Origin: Streptomyces aurantiogriseus
GTDB taxonomy: Bacteria > Actinomycetota > Actinomycetes > Streptomycetales > Streptomycetaceae
Assembly: GCF_014649375.1 (NCBI RefSeq)
Contig: NZ_BMSX01000010.1
Location: 124,001-188,000 of the forward strand
Length of the DNA stretch: 64,000 nucleotides
Direction of reading: 5' to 3'
Shown here: piece by piece, positions 42,304-51,336 of the stretch
How the letters are laid out: every line of letters starts with the position of its first letter
Position numbering within the stretch: the stretch's first letter is position 1
Translations under genes and position numbers: made by a program
The notes under the pieces: generated by a model
Seen by the model: the letters and a program-made list of their open reading frames with translations, nothing else
Told to the model about the DNA's origin: nothing
Database searches by the model: none

Positions 42304-42721
42304 GTCGCTTGTCCTTCCTGTGTCCACCCGCGTAGCGCTCCGTGAGCGCACGCGGGCAGGGGTCTTGGCGGGTGTGTGCTTCCATCCTGCCCTTTTCGGC
42401 CATAAGTCGGCTGTAAGGCGGGTGAGGGCGCCATGAAGGACGGGTGTGAAGCCCGGGAATGCCAGATTTTCTCGTTCGGTTGAGGTTTCCGCGGAAGGGA
42501 GCGGGGGGAGGACGGCTTTACACCCCGCGATCACGCTCTGCATGTGCCGCAGCACCATGTGGTACTCCGCGATCCGCTTGCCGCAGAGTGGGCGTGGGTG
42601 TCCGGCACCGTCGCCGCCCAGCAGGGCAGCGTGCTGGGCATCTACTGGAGACGTGATCGCCCCTTCCCGAACGGCACACCCCCGTGCCACCGACCCACGA
42701 CCCAGGACGAGGGGGCGCAGC
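42304..42721. other. 418-bp divergent promoter region of cutRS
   Basis: No convincing gene. It must carry the cutRS promoter on the minus strand and that of the small gene at 42722 on the plus strand. A minus-strand frame crossing it (CGKRIAEYHMVLRHMQ and neighbours) has no start or ribosome-binding site of its own and is not called. Confidence 0.5.
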
Positions 42722-42895
42722 ATGGACGCATTCACCGCAGGACTTCTGCAGCGCATAAAGGCGACCGAGTCCGACCTGACGCGGGCTCGTGACGAGGGCG
42801 ACGACTTCCTCGTCGAGGTGGAGCAGGGCGAGCTCGACGACCTGCGCCGCCTCGCCGCCGAGCACGGTGTGGAAGTCGGCGCGTCAAGCGTCTGA
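42722..42895 (+). CDS. 57-aa conserved small protein
   Basis: ATG 42722 preceded by a GAGGGGG stretch. The product is 57 residues, acidic and predicted helical (LLQRIKATESDLTRARDEGDD, then VEQGELDDLRRLAAEHGV), probably a short coiled coil. It ends 20 bp before a strong terminator. A similar small gene sits between cutR and the inositol monophosphatase gene in other Streptomyces (recall). Function is unknown. Confidence 0.75.
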   Translation: MDAFTAGLLQRIKATESDLTRARDEGDDFLVEVEQGELDDLRRLAAEHGVEVGASSV

Positions 42896-42915
42896 GCAGT
42901 TCGAACGAACGACGG

Positions 42916-42948
42916 AGGGGCCCCGGCGAATCCAGCGCCGGGGCCCCT
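42916..42948 (+). terminator. Strong hairpin terminator between convergent genes
   Basis: AGGGGCCCCGGCG (42916-42928) and CGCCGGGGCCCCT (42936-42948) form a perfect 13-bp stem around a seven-base loop, followed by TTC. It can serve both the small + gene and the inositol monophosphatase gene on the minus strand. Confidence 0.85.
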
Positions 42949-42968
42949 TCGCGTGCCGGGGCGCTGCC

Positions 42969-43784
42969 TCAGTCGTGCCAGGCGCCGAAGTCCTCCAGGA
43001 GCCGCTGGAGGGGCTCGAAGACGGCCGGGGTCCCCGCGACCGCCAGATCGCGTGAGGGGCGCTGTCCGGGGCGTCCACCGGTCAGCGCGCCCGCCTCCCT
43101 GGCGATCAGGTCGCCCGCGGCGAGGTCCCAGGCGTGCAGACCGCGCTCGTAGTACCCGTCGAGGCGGCCGGCGGCCAGGTCGCAGAGATCGGCGGCCGCG
43201 GAGCCGCCGCGCCGGATGTCCCGCAGCAGCGGGATCAGCTTCTGCGCCACGTCGGCCTGGTGGGCGCGGACCTCGGTGACGTAGTTGAAGCCGGTGGAGA
43301 CCAGGGCCTGGTCGAGAGGTGCCGGGGGGCGGCAGGTGAGGGCGCGCTCGCCCTCCCAGGGGCCGGTCGCCCAGGCCCCGGCGCCGCGCACCGCGTGGTA
43401 CGTCTCGCCGCGCATCGGGATGGCGACCACCCCGACGACGGTCTCGCCGTCCTGTTCGGCCGCGATGGAGACGGCCCAGGTGGGCAGCCCGTAGAGGTAG
43501 TTGACCGTGCCGTCGAGGGGGTCGATCACCCAGCGGACGCCGCTGCTGCCCTCGCTGGAGGCGCCCTCCTCGCCGAGGAAGCCGTCGTCGGGGCGGTGAT
43601 CGGAGATCAGGCCCGTGATCAGCTTCTCGGCCGCGATGTCCATCTCGGTGACCACGTCGATGGGGCTCGACTTGGTGGCGGCGACCGCGAGGTCGGCCGG
43701 GCGGCCGTCCCGCAGCAGCTCGCCGGCCCGGCGGGCGGCTTCCTTGGCGAGCTTGAGCAGGTCCGTGTGCAGGGGGTCGGTCAC
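42969..43784 (-). CDS. Inositol monophosphatase family protein
   Basis: 271 aa. Metal-binding motifs GEEG, DPLDGTVNY and, near the C-terminus, WDLAAGDLI are intact. Members hydrolyse inositol phosphates or related sugar phosphates with Mg2+ (SuhB position, Rv2701c in mycobacteria). GTG 43784 has AGGAG about five bases upstream and lies eight bases from the ferrochelatase stop, so the two form an operon. Confidence 0.92.
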   Translation of the reverse strand: MTDPLHTDLLKLAKEAARRAGELLRDGRPADLAVAATKSSPIDVVTEMDIAAEKLITGLISDHRPDDGFLGEEGASSEGSSGVRWVIDPLDGTVNYLYGLPTWAVSIAAEQDGETVVGVVAIPMRGETYHAVRGAGAWATGPWEGERALTCRPPAPLDQALVSTGFNYVTEVRAHQADVAQKLIPLLRDIRRGGSAAADLCDLAAGRLDGYYERGLHAWDLAAGDLIAREAGALTGGRPGQRPSRDLAVAGTPAVFEPLQRLLEDFGAWHD

Positions 43785-43792
43785 GGGGCTCC

Positions 43793-44920
43793 TCACGCGT
43801 AGGGGCTGTCGGCGCCCGCGGCGGCGGGCCTCGGGGCGCGGGCCGGGCAGCAGCCGACCGGGCAGAGGTCGTGGCTCGCGCCCAGCGCGCCGAGGGCACA
43901 CGGGGTGACCTCCCGGCCGCTCTCGGCCGCGGCGCGCTCCAGGACGAGCTCGCGGACGGCGGCGGCGAAGCGCGGGTCGGCGCCGACGGTGGCCGAGCGG
44001 CGCACCGGCAGGCCCAGCTCCTCGGCCTTGGCCCTGGCCTCCGTGTCGAGGTCGTAGAGGACCTCCATGTGGTCGGAGACGAAGCCGATGGGGGCCATCA
44101 CGACGGCCGGGACCCCGGCGGCGTGCCGCTCCTCCAGGTGGTCGCAGATGTCGGGCTCCAGCCACGGGATGTGCGGGGCGCCGGAGCGGGACTGGTAGAC
44201 GAGCTGCCAGGGGTGGTCCACGCCGGTGCGCTCACGGACGGCGTCGGCGATCAGCCGCGCCACGTCCAGGTGCTGCCTGACGTACGCACCGCCGTCGCCG
44301 TGGTCCTCCACGGGGCCGGAGGTGTCGGCAGCCGCGGTGGGGATCGAGTGGGTCGTGAACGCGAGGTGTGCGCCGTCCCGGACGTCCTCGGGGAGGTCGG
44401 CGAGGGAGCGGATCACACCCTCGATCATGGGCTCCAGGAAGCCGGGGTGGTTGAAGTAGTGCCGCAGTTTGTCGATCTTCGGCAGCACCAGGCCCTCGGC
44501 CTCCAGGGCGGCCAGCGAGTCGGCGAGGTTCTCGCGGTACTGACGGCAGCCGGAGTACGAGGCGTACGCGCTGGTGGCGAGGACGAGGATGCGGCGGCGG
44601 CCGTCGGCGACCATCTCGCGCAGGGTGTCCGTCAGGTACGGGGCCCAGTTGCGGTTGCCCCAGTAGATCGGCAGGTCCAGGCCGTGGTCGGCGAAGTCCT
44701 TGCGCAGGGCGTCCAGCAGGGCGCGGTTCTGGTCGTTGATGGGGCTGACCCCGCCGAACAGGAAGTAGTGCTGACCCACTTCCCTGAGGCGTTCCTTGGG
44801 GATGCCGCGCCCGCGCGTCACGTTCTCCAGGAACGGGACCACGTCGTCCGGGCCTTCCGGGCCGCCGAAGGAGAGCAGGAGCAGGGCGTCGTAAGGGGTG
44901 GCATCGAGCGCGTCTGGCAT
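43793..44920 (-). CDS. hemH: Coproporphyrin/protoporphyrin ferrochelatase with [2Fe-2S] cysteines
   Basis: 375 aa. Ferrochelatase signatures LLLSFGGPEGPDDVVPFLEN and FTTHSIP (metal-handling His). Cluster-type cysteines occur at 125 (YSGCRQY) and in the C-terminal CALGALGASHDLCPVGCC, the pattern of actinobacterial enzymes that carry a [2Fe-2S] cluster. In actinobacteria the substrate is normally coproporphyrin III, giving coproheme, the penultimate step of heme synthesis. ATG 44920 is the only good start. Confidence 0.95.
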   Translation of the reverse strand: MPDALDATPYDALLLLSFGGPEGPDDVVPFLENVTRGRGIPKERLREVGQHYFLFGGVSPINDQNRALLDALRKDFADHGLDLPIYWGNRNWAPYLTDTLREMVADGRRRILVLATSAYASYSGCRQYRENLADSLAALEAEGLVLPKIDKLRHYFNHPGFLEPMIEGVIRSLADLPEDVRDGAHLAFTTHSIPTAAADTSGPVEDHGDGGAYVRQHLDVARLIADAVRERTGVDHPWQLVYQSRSGAPHIPWLEPDICDHLEERHAAGVPAVVMAPIGFVSDHMEVLYDLDTEARAKAEELGLPVRRSATVGADPRFAAAVRELVLERAAAESGREVTPCALGALGASHDLCPVGCCPARAPRPAAAGADSPYA

Positions 44921-45052
44921 GTCTCGATCCTGCCACCCGGCACTGACAGCCGGGAAACGGCGGGGTGTCGGGCGGGGGTGAGGAACGGGGGCGGCTGAAG
45001 GGAGGTGGCCGGGTGGCGAGCGGCACCCGCGCGAAGGGTCCGCAGGGGGTGC

Positions 45053-45068
45053 GTTAGGGTTTCCTAAC
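45053..45068. promoter_or_regulatory. Inverted repeat between hemH and the MFS gene
   Basis: GTTAGG (45053-45058), four bases, CCTAAC (45063-45068), in the 290-bp divergent promoter region. The TTAGG/CCTAA arms recall actinobacterial iron boxes, but the spacing is shorter than the 19-bp DmdR/IdeR site, so the protein that binds it is uncertain. Confidence 0.4.
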
Positions 45069-45210
45069 TCCGTAAGCTGTATGAGCTGTATTCACGCCTT
45101 ACCAGCCCCGTCGCGCTCCATGCACGCCTTACCGAGCCCCGCAGAGCCGCCTTCCCTCGCGCCGTGCCGAGCCGCCACGCACGCGTGACCGGACCCCACC
45201 GGAGACCTCC

Positions 45211-46449
45211 GTGCCCAGCCCCTACCGCGCCCTGTTCGCCGCCCCCGGCTCCAAGGGTTTCTCCGCCGCGGGGTTCCTCGGCCGGATGCCGCTGTCGATG
45301 ATGGGCATCGGCGTGGTCACGATGGTCTCCCAGCTCACCGGGCGCTACGGGCTCGCGGGCGCCCTGTCGGCGACCATCGCACTGGCCGCGGCGGCGATCG
45401 GACCGCAGATCTCCCGCCTGGTGGACCAGTACGGGCAGCGCAGGGTGCTGCGCCCCGCCACGCTGGTCGCGCTCGCCGCGTCCGCCGGGCTGCTGCTGGC
45501 CGCGCACTTCGACTGGCCGGACTGGGTGCTGTTCGTGTGCGCCGCCGGGATCGGCTCCGTGCCGAGTCTCGGCGCGATGATCCGGGCCCGCTGGGCGGCC
45601 CTGTACCGGGGCACCCCGCAACTGCACACCGCGTACTCCTTCGAGTCCGTGGTGGACGAGGTGTGCTTCATCTTCGGGCCGATCATCTCCATCGGGCTGT
45701 CCACGGCCTGGTTCCCCGAGGCGGGACCGCTGCTGGCGGCCTGCTTCCTCGCCGTCGGCGTCTTCTGGCTGACCGCGCAGCGGGCCACCGAGCCTAAGCC
45801 GCACCCTCGCGAGCACCACGGCCGCGCCACGGCCCTGCGCTCGCCGGGCCTGCAGGTCCTGGTGGCCACGTTCGTGGCGACCGGGGCGATCTTCGGGGCG
45901 GTCGACGTGGTCACCGTCGCCTTCGCCGAGGAGCGAGGTCACAAGGGCGCCGCGAGCGTCGTCCTGGCGCTCTACGCGGCCGGTTCCTGCGTGGCCGGGC
46001 TCGTGTTCGGCCTGCTGCGCCTCAAGGGGGCGCCGGAACGGCGCTGGCTGCTGGGCGTGTTCATGATGGCCGTGAGTATGATCCCCCTCCTACTGGTCGG
46101 AAACTTGCCGTTTCTGGCCGTGGCGCTGTTCCTTGCGGGCCTGGCCATCGCTCCCACGATGATCACGACCATGTCCCTCATCGAAGAGCACGTACCACGC
46201 GCGCAACTGACCGAGGGCATGACCTGGGTGAGCACCGGGCTCGCGGTCGGGGTCGCGCTCGGCTCCTCCATCGCCGGCTGGGTCATCGACGCGGCCGGCG
46301 CGCGGGCCGGGTACGGGGTTCCGGCGGTGTCCGGGGCCGTCGCGGTCGCGGTCGGTTTCCTGGGGTACCGCCGGCTCAGCAGGCCGGCTCCGGGTCGGGG
46401 AGGCACCGTTGAGCAGCACAGCGAGCGGGAAGAACGGCACGTGGCGTAA
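45211..46449 (+). CDS. MFS transporter
   Basis: 412 aa with about 12 hydrophobic helices and a basic central loop (REHHGRATALRSPG). GTG 45211 has GGAG about eight bases upstream. The fold is major-facilitator; the substrate is unknown. The final 41 bases overlap the sugar-lactone oxidase gene in another frame, so the two are coupled. It is divergent from hemH across a region with an inverted repeat. Confidence 0.88.
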   Translation: MPSPYRALFAAPGSKGFSAAGFLGRMPLSMMGIGVVTMVSQLTGRYGLAGALSATIALAAAAIGPQISRLVDQYGQRRVLRPATLVALAASAGLLLAAHFDWPDWVLFVCAAGIGSVPSLGAMIRARWAALYRGTPQLHTAYSFESVVDEVCFIFGPIISIGLSTAWFPEAGPLLAACFLAVGVFWLTAQRATEPKPHPREHHGRATALRSPGLQVLVATFVATGAIFGAVDVVTVAFAEERGHKGAASVVLALYAAGSCVAGLVFGLLRLKGAPERRWLLGVFMMAVSMIPLLLVGNLPFLAVALFLAGLAIAPTMITTMSLIEEHVPRAQLTEGMTWVSTGLAVGVALGSSIAGWVIDAAGARAGYGVPAVSGAVAVAVGFLGYRRLSRPAPGRGGTVEQHSEREERHVA

Positions 46450-47728
46450 CTGGGGCGGCAATGTCGTCGCCCGCCCCGCGCGGGAGGTCACGCCCGCCTC
46501 CGTCGACGAACTGGCCGCGGCCGTGCTCCGGGCCGCCGAGGACGGGCTGAAGGTCAAGGCGGTCGGCACCGGTCACTCCTTCACGTCGATCGCCGCGACC
46601 GACGGCGTGCTGGTCCGCCCTCAGCTGCTGACCGGCATCCGCGCCGTCGACCGCGACAACATGACCGTCACGGTCGAGGCCGGCACCCCGCTCAAGAGAC
46701 TCAACATGGCCCTGGCACGCGAGGGTCTGTCGCTCACCAACATGGGCGACATCATGGAGCAGACCGTCTCCGGAGCCGCCAGCACCGGCACCCACGGCAC
46801 GGGCCGCGAGTCGAGCTCGATCGCTGCCCAGATCAAGGCGCTCGAACTGGTCACGGCCGACGGCTCGGTCCTCACCTGCTCCGAGAAGGAGAACCCCGAG
46901 GTGTTCGCGGCGGCCCGGATCGGCCTCGGCGCCCTCGGCATCGTCACCGCGCTCACCTTCGCCGTGGAGCCGATCTTCCTGCTCACCGCGCGCGAGGAGC
47001 CGATGCCGTTCGACAAGGTCCTGGCCGACTTCGACGAACTGTGGGCCGAGAACGAGCACTTCGAGTTCTACTGGTTCCCGCACACCGGCAGCACCAACAC
47101 CAAGCGCAACAACCGCAGCGCGGGTCCTCGCAAGCCGGTGGGGCAGTTCGCGGGCTGGTTCGAGGACGAGTTCCTCTCCAACGGCGTCTTCCAGGCGGCC
47201 CAGTGGGTCGGCCGGGCGGTGCCGGCCACCGTCCCGACGATCGCCCGGATCTCCAGCAAGGCCCTGTCCGCGCGCAGCTACACGGACATTCCCTACAAGG
47301 TCTTCACCTCCCCGCGCCGGGTGCGGTTCGTGGAGATGGAGTACGCCGTGCCGCGCGAGGCCGTGACCGAGACGCTGTGCGAACTGAAGGCGATGGTCGA
47401 CCGCTCCGGCCTGCGGGTCAGCTTCCCCGTCGAGGTGCGCACCGCGCCGGCGGACGACATCACGCTGTCCACCGCGTCCGGGCGTGACAGCGCGTACATC
47501 GCCGTCCACATGGTGAAGGGCACGCCGTACCGGGCGTATTTCACCGCAGCCGAGCGCATCTTCACCGCGCACGAGGGCCGGCCCCACTGGGGCAAAGTGC
47601 ACACGCGCGACGCGGAGTACTTGGCGGGCGTCTACCCCCGCTTCGAGGAGTTCACGGCACTGCGGGACCGGCTGGATCCCGACCGCCTGTTCCAGAACGA
47701 CTACTTGCGGAGGGTTCTGGGGGCGTAG
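46409..47728 (+). CDS. D-arabinono-1,4-lactone oxidase family FAD enzyme
   Basis: 439 aa. VAO/PCMH-type FAD domain with VGTGHSFTSIAATDGV; the His in GHSF is where related alditol oxidases bind FAD covalently. The C-terminal ALO domain has HWGKVHTRDAEYL and YPRFEEF. The family oxidises sugar-1,4-lactones or alditols with O2 or another acceptor. TTG 46409 has GGGGAGG five bases upstream, which favours this unusual start inside the MFS gene. Confidence 0.9.
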   Translation: MSSTASGKNGTWRNWGGNVVARPAREVTPASVDELAAAVLRAAEDGLKVKAVGTGHSFTSIAATDGVLVRPQLLTGIRAVDRDNMTVTVEAGTPLKRLNMALAREGLSLTNMGDIMEQTVSGAASTGTHGTGRESSSIAAQIKALELVTADGSVLTCSEKENPEVFAAARIGLGALGIVTALTFAVEPIFLLTAREEPMPFDKVLADFDELWAENEHFEFYWFPHTGSTNTKRNNRSAGPRKPVGQFAGWFEDEFLSNGVFQAAQWVGRAVPATVPTIARISSKALSARSYTDIPYKVFTSPRRVRFVEMEYAVPREAVTETLCELKAMVDRSGLRVSFPVEVRTAPADDITLSTASGRDSAYIAVHMVKGTPYRAYFTAAERIFTAHEGRPHWGKVHTRDAEYLAGVYPRFEEFTALRDRLDPDRLFQNDYLRRVLGA

Positions 47729-48193
47729 CGGACGCGGCGTCGACGCGGCCGCCTGCCCGATCTGAGGGACACTCAGACCGGCCCCGGCGAAACCTTTTTC
47801 CGTTTCGGGGGGTTGCGTGAGGTTCGCCACGTTCAAGATCGTGGAAACCGGGCAGCGGACGGCCGACTGGCACCCCTTGCCAGAAGTTGGGCGGCGCGCC
47901 AATCCACGCACGTGGCCCAAATGGAGTACTGTTGCGAGCCCTGGGTCCGGTCTCCCGCCTGGGCGTCCGGGGCCTTGCTGGACCGCTGGGAGGGGGGCTG
48001 GTTGCACAGGGTCACGGAGTTGGTCACTTAGCGTGGCGAATAGGTAACCGTGCCATAACGGCGATCCAGGGCCCGCGCCCGACACGCCGGGCAACTCGGC
48101 AAGGTTGTGGCAGGCTGCACCCGGGCAGGCCACACTCGACTAGCGGAAGCAGCGACGCACGTGACGTCGGCAGGCACCACCCGGGAGGTCCCC
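47729..48193. other. 465-bp region upstream of sepH
   Basis: No gene is called. A hairpin of about CGAAAC (47788-47793) and GTTTCG (47802-47807) with outer CCCC/GGGG pairing may terminate the oxidase gene. The remainder should hold the sepH promoter. Two short frames starting near 47813 and 47817 match nothing recognised. Confidence 0.5.
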
Positions 48194-49231
48194 ATGCCCG
48201 AACTGCGTGTCGTGGCCGTCTCGAATGACGGCACACGGCTGGTGCTGAAGGCTGCGGACAGCACGGAGTACACGCTTCCGATCGACGAGCGTCTGCGCGC
48301 CGCCGTCCGCGGCGACCGTCCCCGCCTCGGCCAGATCGAGATCGAGGTGGAGAGCCATCTCCGCCCCCGCGACATCCAGGCGCGTATACGAGCTGGGGCC
48401 ACGGCGGAGGAAGTCGCGCAGATGGCGGGCATCCCCGTCGACCGCGTCCGCCGCTTCGAGGGCCCCGTGCTGGCCGAGCGCGCCTTCATGGCCGAGCGGG
48501 CCCGCAAGACGCCCGTCCGCCGGCCCGGTGAGAACGCCGCGGGGCCTCAGCTCGGCGAGGCCGTCCAGGAGCGACTGCTGCTGCGCGGTGCCGAGAAGGA
48601 CACCGTCCAGTGGGACTCCTGGCGCCGCGACGACGGCACCTGGGAGGTCCTGCTGGTCTACCGGGTCGCGGGCGAACCGCACTCCGCGAGCTGGACGTAC
48701 GACCCGCCGAGGCGGCTCGTCCAGGCCGTCGACGAAGAGGCGCGCTCGCTGATCGGCGAGTCCGACGACCTGGCCGCCCCCGAGCCCAGCTTTCCGTTCG
48801 TCCCCCGCATCGCCCGGCTGCCGCGCGAGCGTTCGATGGATCGCGCCCTCGAGCGGCCGAGTCTGCCCGCGCAGGCGTCCGAGCCGGCCGAGGAGAGCAC
48901 CGGTGAGCGGGAACGGGACTCGCTGACCAGCCTGCTGGAGGCGGTGCCGAGCTTCCGGGGCGACCTGGTCGTTCCCGAACGCCCGCCGGAGGAGCCGGAG
49001 GAGCCCGCGGAGGAACCGGCCGCCGAGGAACCCCCGGCGTCCGCCGCGTCCGCCGGTTCCGCCTACGCGGACGTCCTCATGCCGCCGCGCTCCGTGGGCA
49101 GTCACCGCGACCGCCTCGTCGGCGCCACCGACCGCCAGGCCGAGGCCGACGGGGTCCGCCCGGGCCGCCGCGCGGCGGTGCCGAGCTGGGACGAGATCGT
49201 GTTCGGCACCCGGCGCAAGAAGCAGGAGTAA
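48194..49231 (+). CDS. sepH: SepH, cell-division regulator (DUF3071)
   Basis: 345 aa. N-terminal DUF3071 domain (PELRVVAVSNDGTRLVLKA and onward) ending in a helix-turn-helix (AEEVAQMAGIPVDRVRRFEG) near 85-105. A long Pro/Glu-rich linker follows, then a short conserved basic C-terminus (PSWDEIVFGTRRKKQE). SepH binds FtsZ and promotes its assembly in Streptomyces sporulation septation (established for this family). ATG 48194 has GGGAGG five bases upstream. The gene is monocistronic, followed by a shared terminator. Confidence 0.92.
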   Translation: MPELRVVAVSNDGTRLVLKAADSTEYTLPIDERLRAAVRGDRPRLGQIEIEVESHLRPRDIQARIRAGATAEEVAQMAGIPVDRVRRFEGPVLAERAFMAERARKTPVRRPGENAAGPQLGEAVQERLLLRGAEKDTVQWDSWRRDDGTWEVLLVYRVAGEPHSASWTYDPPRRLVQAVDEEARSLIGESDDLAAPEPSFPFVPRIARLPRERSMDRALERPSLPAQASEPAEESTGERERDSLTSLLEAVPSFRGDLVVPERPPEEPEEPAEEPAAEEPPASAASAGSAYADVLMPPRSVGSHRDRLVGATDRQAEADGVRPGRRAAVPSWDEIVFGTRRKKQE

Positions 49232-49298
49232 GACGCCGAGGGGCGACTCGCCCCACGGGGCCGCCGGTTCGTGGACATCGGTTCGCACACAGGTTCAT

Positions 49299-49343
49299 AC
49301 GTAAGGGAGGGGTGCACCTGTTCGGTGCGCCCCTCCCTTACGT
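49299..49343. terminator. Long bidirectional hairpin between sepH and the sulfurtransferase gene
   Basis: Arms 49299-49318 and 49324-49343 form about 20 bp of stem, with one G-T pair, around a five-base loop. It lies between the convergent stops and serves both genes. Confidence 0.88.
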
Positions 49344-49359
49344 GTCCGCGCGACGAGGA

Positions 49360-50211
49360 TCACTGCGGGTCGGGGCCCACGGCGACCGGCCGGGACGGGT
49401 CCGACGACCACTCCGACCACGAACCGACGTACAGGGCCGCCGGAATGCCCGCCACCGCCAGCGCCAGCACCTCGTGGGCGGCGGAGACACCCGAGCCGCA
49501 GTACACGCCCACCTCGGTGCCTTCGGACGCCCCCAGCGCCTTGAAGCGGTCCTTCAGGTCCTCGGCGGGCAGAAAGCGGCCGTCCGGGCCCACGTTCTCG
49601 GTCGTCGGCGCGGAAACGGCTCCCGGAATGTGCCCGCCGACCCGGTCGATCGGCTCGATCTCACCCCGGTACCGCTCCCCCGCACGGGCGTCGAGCAGCA
49701 CGCCGGAGCGGGCCAGCGCCGCGGCGCCGTCCGCGTCGAGGAGTCCGCCGACCGCCGGCACCGGCTCGAAGTCGCCCTCTGCGGGCACCGGTACGTCGAC
49801 CGAGAGATCCCCCTCCCAGGACGGCAACCCGCCGTCGAGGACCCGCACGTGCGGGTGACCCGTCCAGCGCAGCAGCCACCACGCGCGGGCCGCCGCCCAG
49901 CCCTGCCCGCCGTCGTACACGACCACCGGACGGGCCGCCGACACGCCCGCCCGGCGCATCGCCGCGCCGAACTCAGCCACCTCCGGCAGCGGATGACGGC
50001 CGCCCGTGCCGGGCGTGCCGGCCAGCTCCCGGTCCAGGTCGATGTAGACGGCACCGGGCACGTGCCCGGCCTCGTACGCGGCCCGGCCGTCGAACGGCGG
50101 CTCCCCGGCCGCCTTGGCCACGCTGAGCTGCCAGCGGACGTCGAGCACGACCGGCGGGTTCTCACCCGTCAGCTCGCTCGCGAGTTCGGATGCGGTGATG
50201 ATGGCGTTCAT
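49360..50211 (-). CDS. Thiosulfate/3-mercaptopyruvate sulfurtransferase (tandem rhodanese)
   Basis: 283 aa, two rhodanese domains. The first (about 5-135) is the inactive partner (GHVPGAVYIDLD). The second holds the active-site loop YCGSGVSA with Cys238 and GGHIPGAVSAP. It transfers sulfane sulfur to cyanide or other thiophiles. ATG 50211 (MNAII) is preferred; ATG 50220 is in frame. Confidence 0.92.
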   Translation of the reverse strand: MNAIITASELASELTGENPPVVLDVRWQLSVAKAAGEPPFDGRAAYEAGHVPGAVYIDLDRELAGTPGTGGRHPLPEVAEFGAAMRRAGVSAARPVVVYDGGQGWAAARAWWLLRWTGHPHVRVLDGGLPSWEGDLSVDVPVPAEGDFEPVPAVGGLLDADGAAALARSGVLLDARAGERYRGEIEPIDRVGGHIPGAVSAPTTENVGPDGRFLPAEDLKDRFKALGASEGTEVGVYCGSGVSAAHEVLALAVAGIPAALYVGSWSEWSSDPSRPVAVGPDPQ

Positions 50212-50507
50212 GGCCACCATCCTTGCGCACGGGGTGGCCCTGTCGTCCATGTCCGGCTACTCTGCTCCGCCGGACAGGCCCGATCACGAGGCGTACGGGA
50301 TCGGGCACATCCCGTACATCCGATCGACATCCGTCGGCAATCGCACGGACACGGACGAGGAACCGCACGGCGGGCATCCTCCCGACACGGGGCCCACGGT
50401 GCGGCGGCGCGCCCGGAACGCGCGGCACCTCGGGGGGTGCGAGCATCGGCTCGAGGGCCGAGGCGGAATGGACGCGGCCACCGCGAGGGGCCGAGGAGAG
50501 AGTGACG

Positions 50508-51311
50508 ATGACCGAGGCACGTGGGTCGGCCGGCCTGAGCGGCGAAGCACACGCCCGGTACGCGCCCGGCACACCCTGCTGGGTGAGTCTGATGGTGCAC
50601 GGCCTGGCCGCGACCCAGGAGTTCTACGGCGAGCTGTTCGGCTGGGAGTTCCGACCCGGCCCACAGCAGCTCGGACCGTACGTGCGGGCCCTGCTCGACG
50701 GCCGTGAGGTGGCCGGCATCGGTCAACTCCCCGCGGACCGCCACCTCCCCATCGCCTGGACGCCCTACCTCGCCTCGGACAACGTGGACACGACCGCTGA
50801 AACGGTGCGCCTGTGCGGTGGCACGATCGGGGTCGGCCCCCTGGACGCCGCCGACGCCGGACGCCTGGCCATCTGCTCCGACCCCTCCGGCGCCGTCTTC
50901 GGCATCTGGCAGGCGGCCGCCCACCTCGGCACGGACATCACCGGCCTGCCCGGCACCCCCGCCTGGAACGAGCTGCTGACCTTCGAGACCGTGGCCGTCA
51001 CCAAGTTCTACGAGACCGTGTTCGGCTACGAGCAGGAGGCGGTGGCGTCCGCCGACTTCGACTACGTCACCCTGCACGTCGCCGGCCGCCCGGTCGCCGG
51101 CATCCAGGGCGTGGGCACCACGCTGCCCCGGGATCGGGGACCGCACTGGATGACGTACTTCGAGGTGGCCGACGCGGACGAGGCGGTCGCCCGGGTCGTC
51201 GACCTCGGCGGGCACGTCCTCGAGCCGTCCCGGGACAGCGCTCACGGGCGTGTGGCGACCGTGGCCGACCCCGAGGGCGCCCGCTTCTCACTGATCCAGG
51301 ACCCGCACTGA
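50508..51311 (+). CDS. Tandem VOC (glyoxalase/bleomycin-resistance fold) protein
   Basis: 267 aa with two vicinal-oxygen-chelate halves: PCWVSLMVHGLAATQEFYGE to about 130, and a second from WNELLTFETVAVTKFYE to SLIQDPH. Tandem VOC proteins of this sort are common in Streptomyces; specific activity cannot be read. ATG 50508 is preceded by GAGGAGAG. The gene is convergent with thymidine kinase, with 25 bp between stops. Confidence 0.88.
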   Translation: MTEARGSAGLSGEAHARYAPGTPCWVSLMVHGLAATQEFYGELFGWEFRPGPQQLGPYVRALLDGREVAGIGQLPADRHLPIAWTPYLASDNVDTTAETVRLCGGTIGVGPLDAADAGRLAICSDPSGAVFGIWQAAAHLGTDITGLPGTPAWNELLTFETVAVTKFYETVFGYEQEAVASADFDYVTLHVAGRPVAGIQGVGTTLPRDRGPHWMTYFEVADADEAVARVVDLGGHVLEPSRDSAHGRVATVADPEGARFSLIQDPH

Positions 51312-51336
51312 TCCGACCCGTGCCGGCGGACGGCCG

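Noticed and set aside
47817..48047. Short frame before sepH with a G-rich leader
   Set aside because: No recognisable protein features, and a second unrelated frame starts four bases away. More likely leader DNA.
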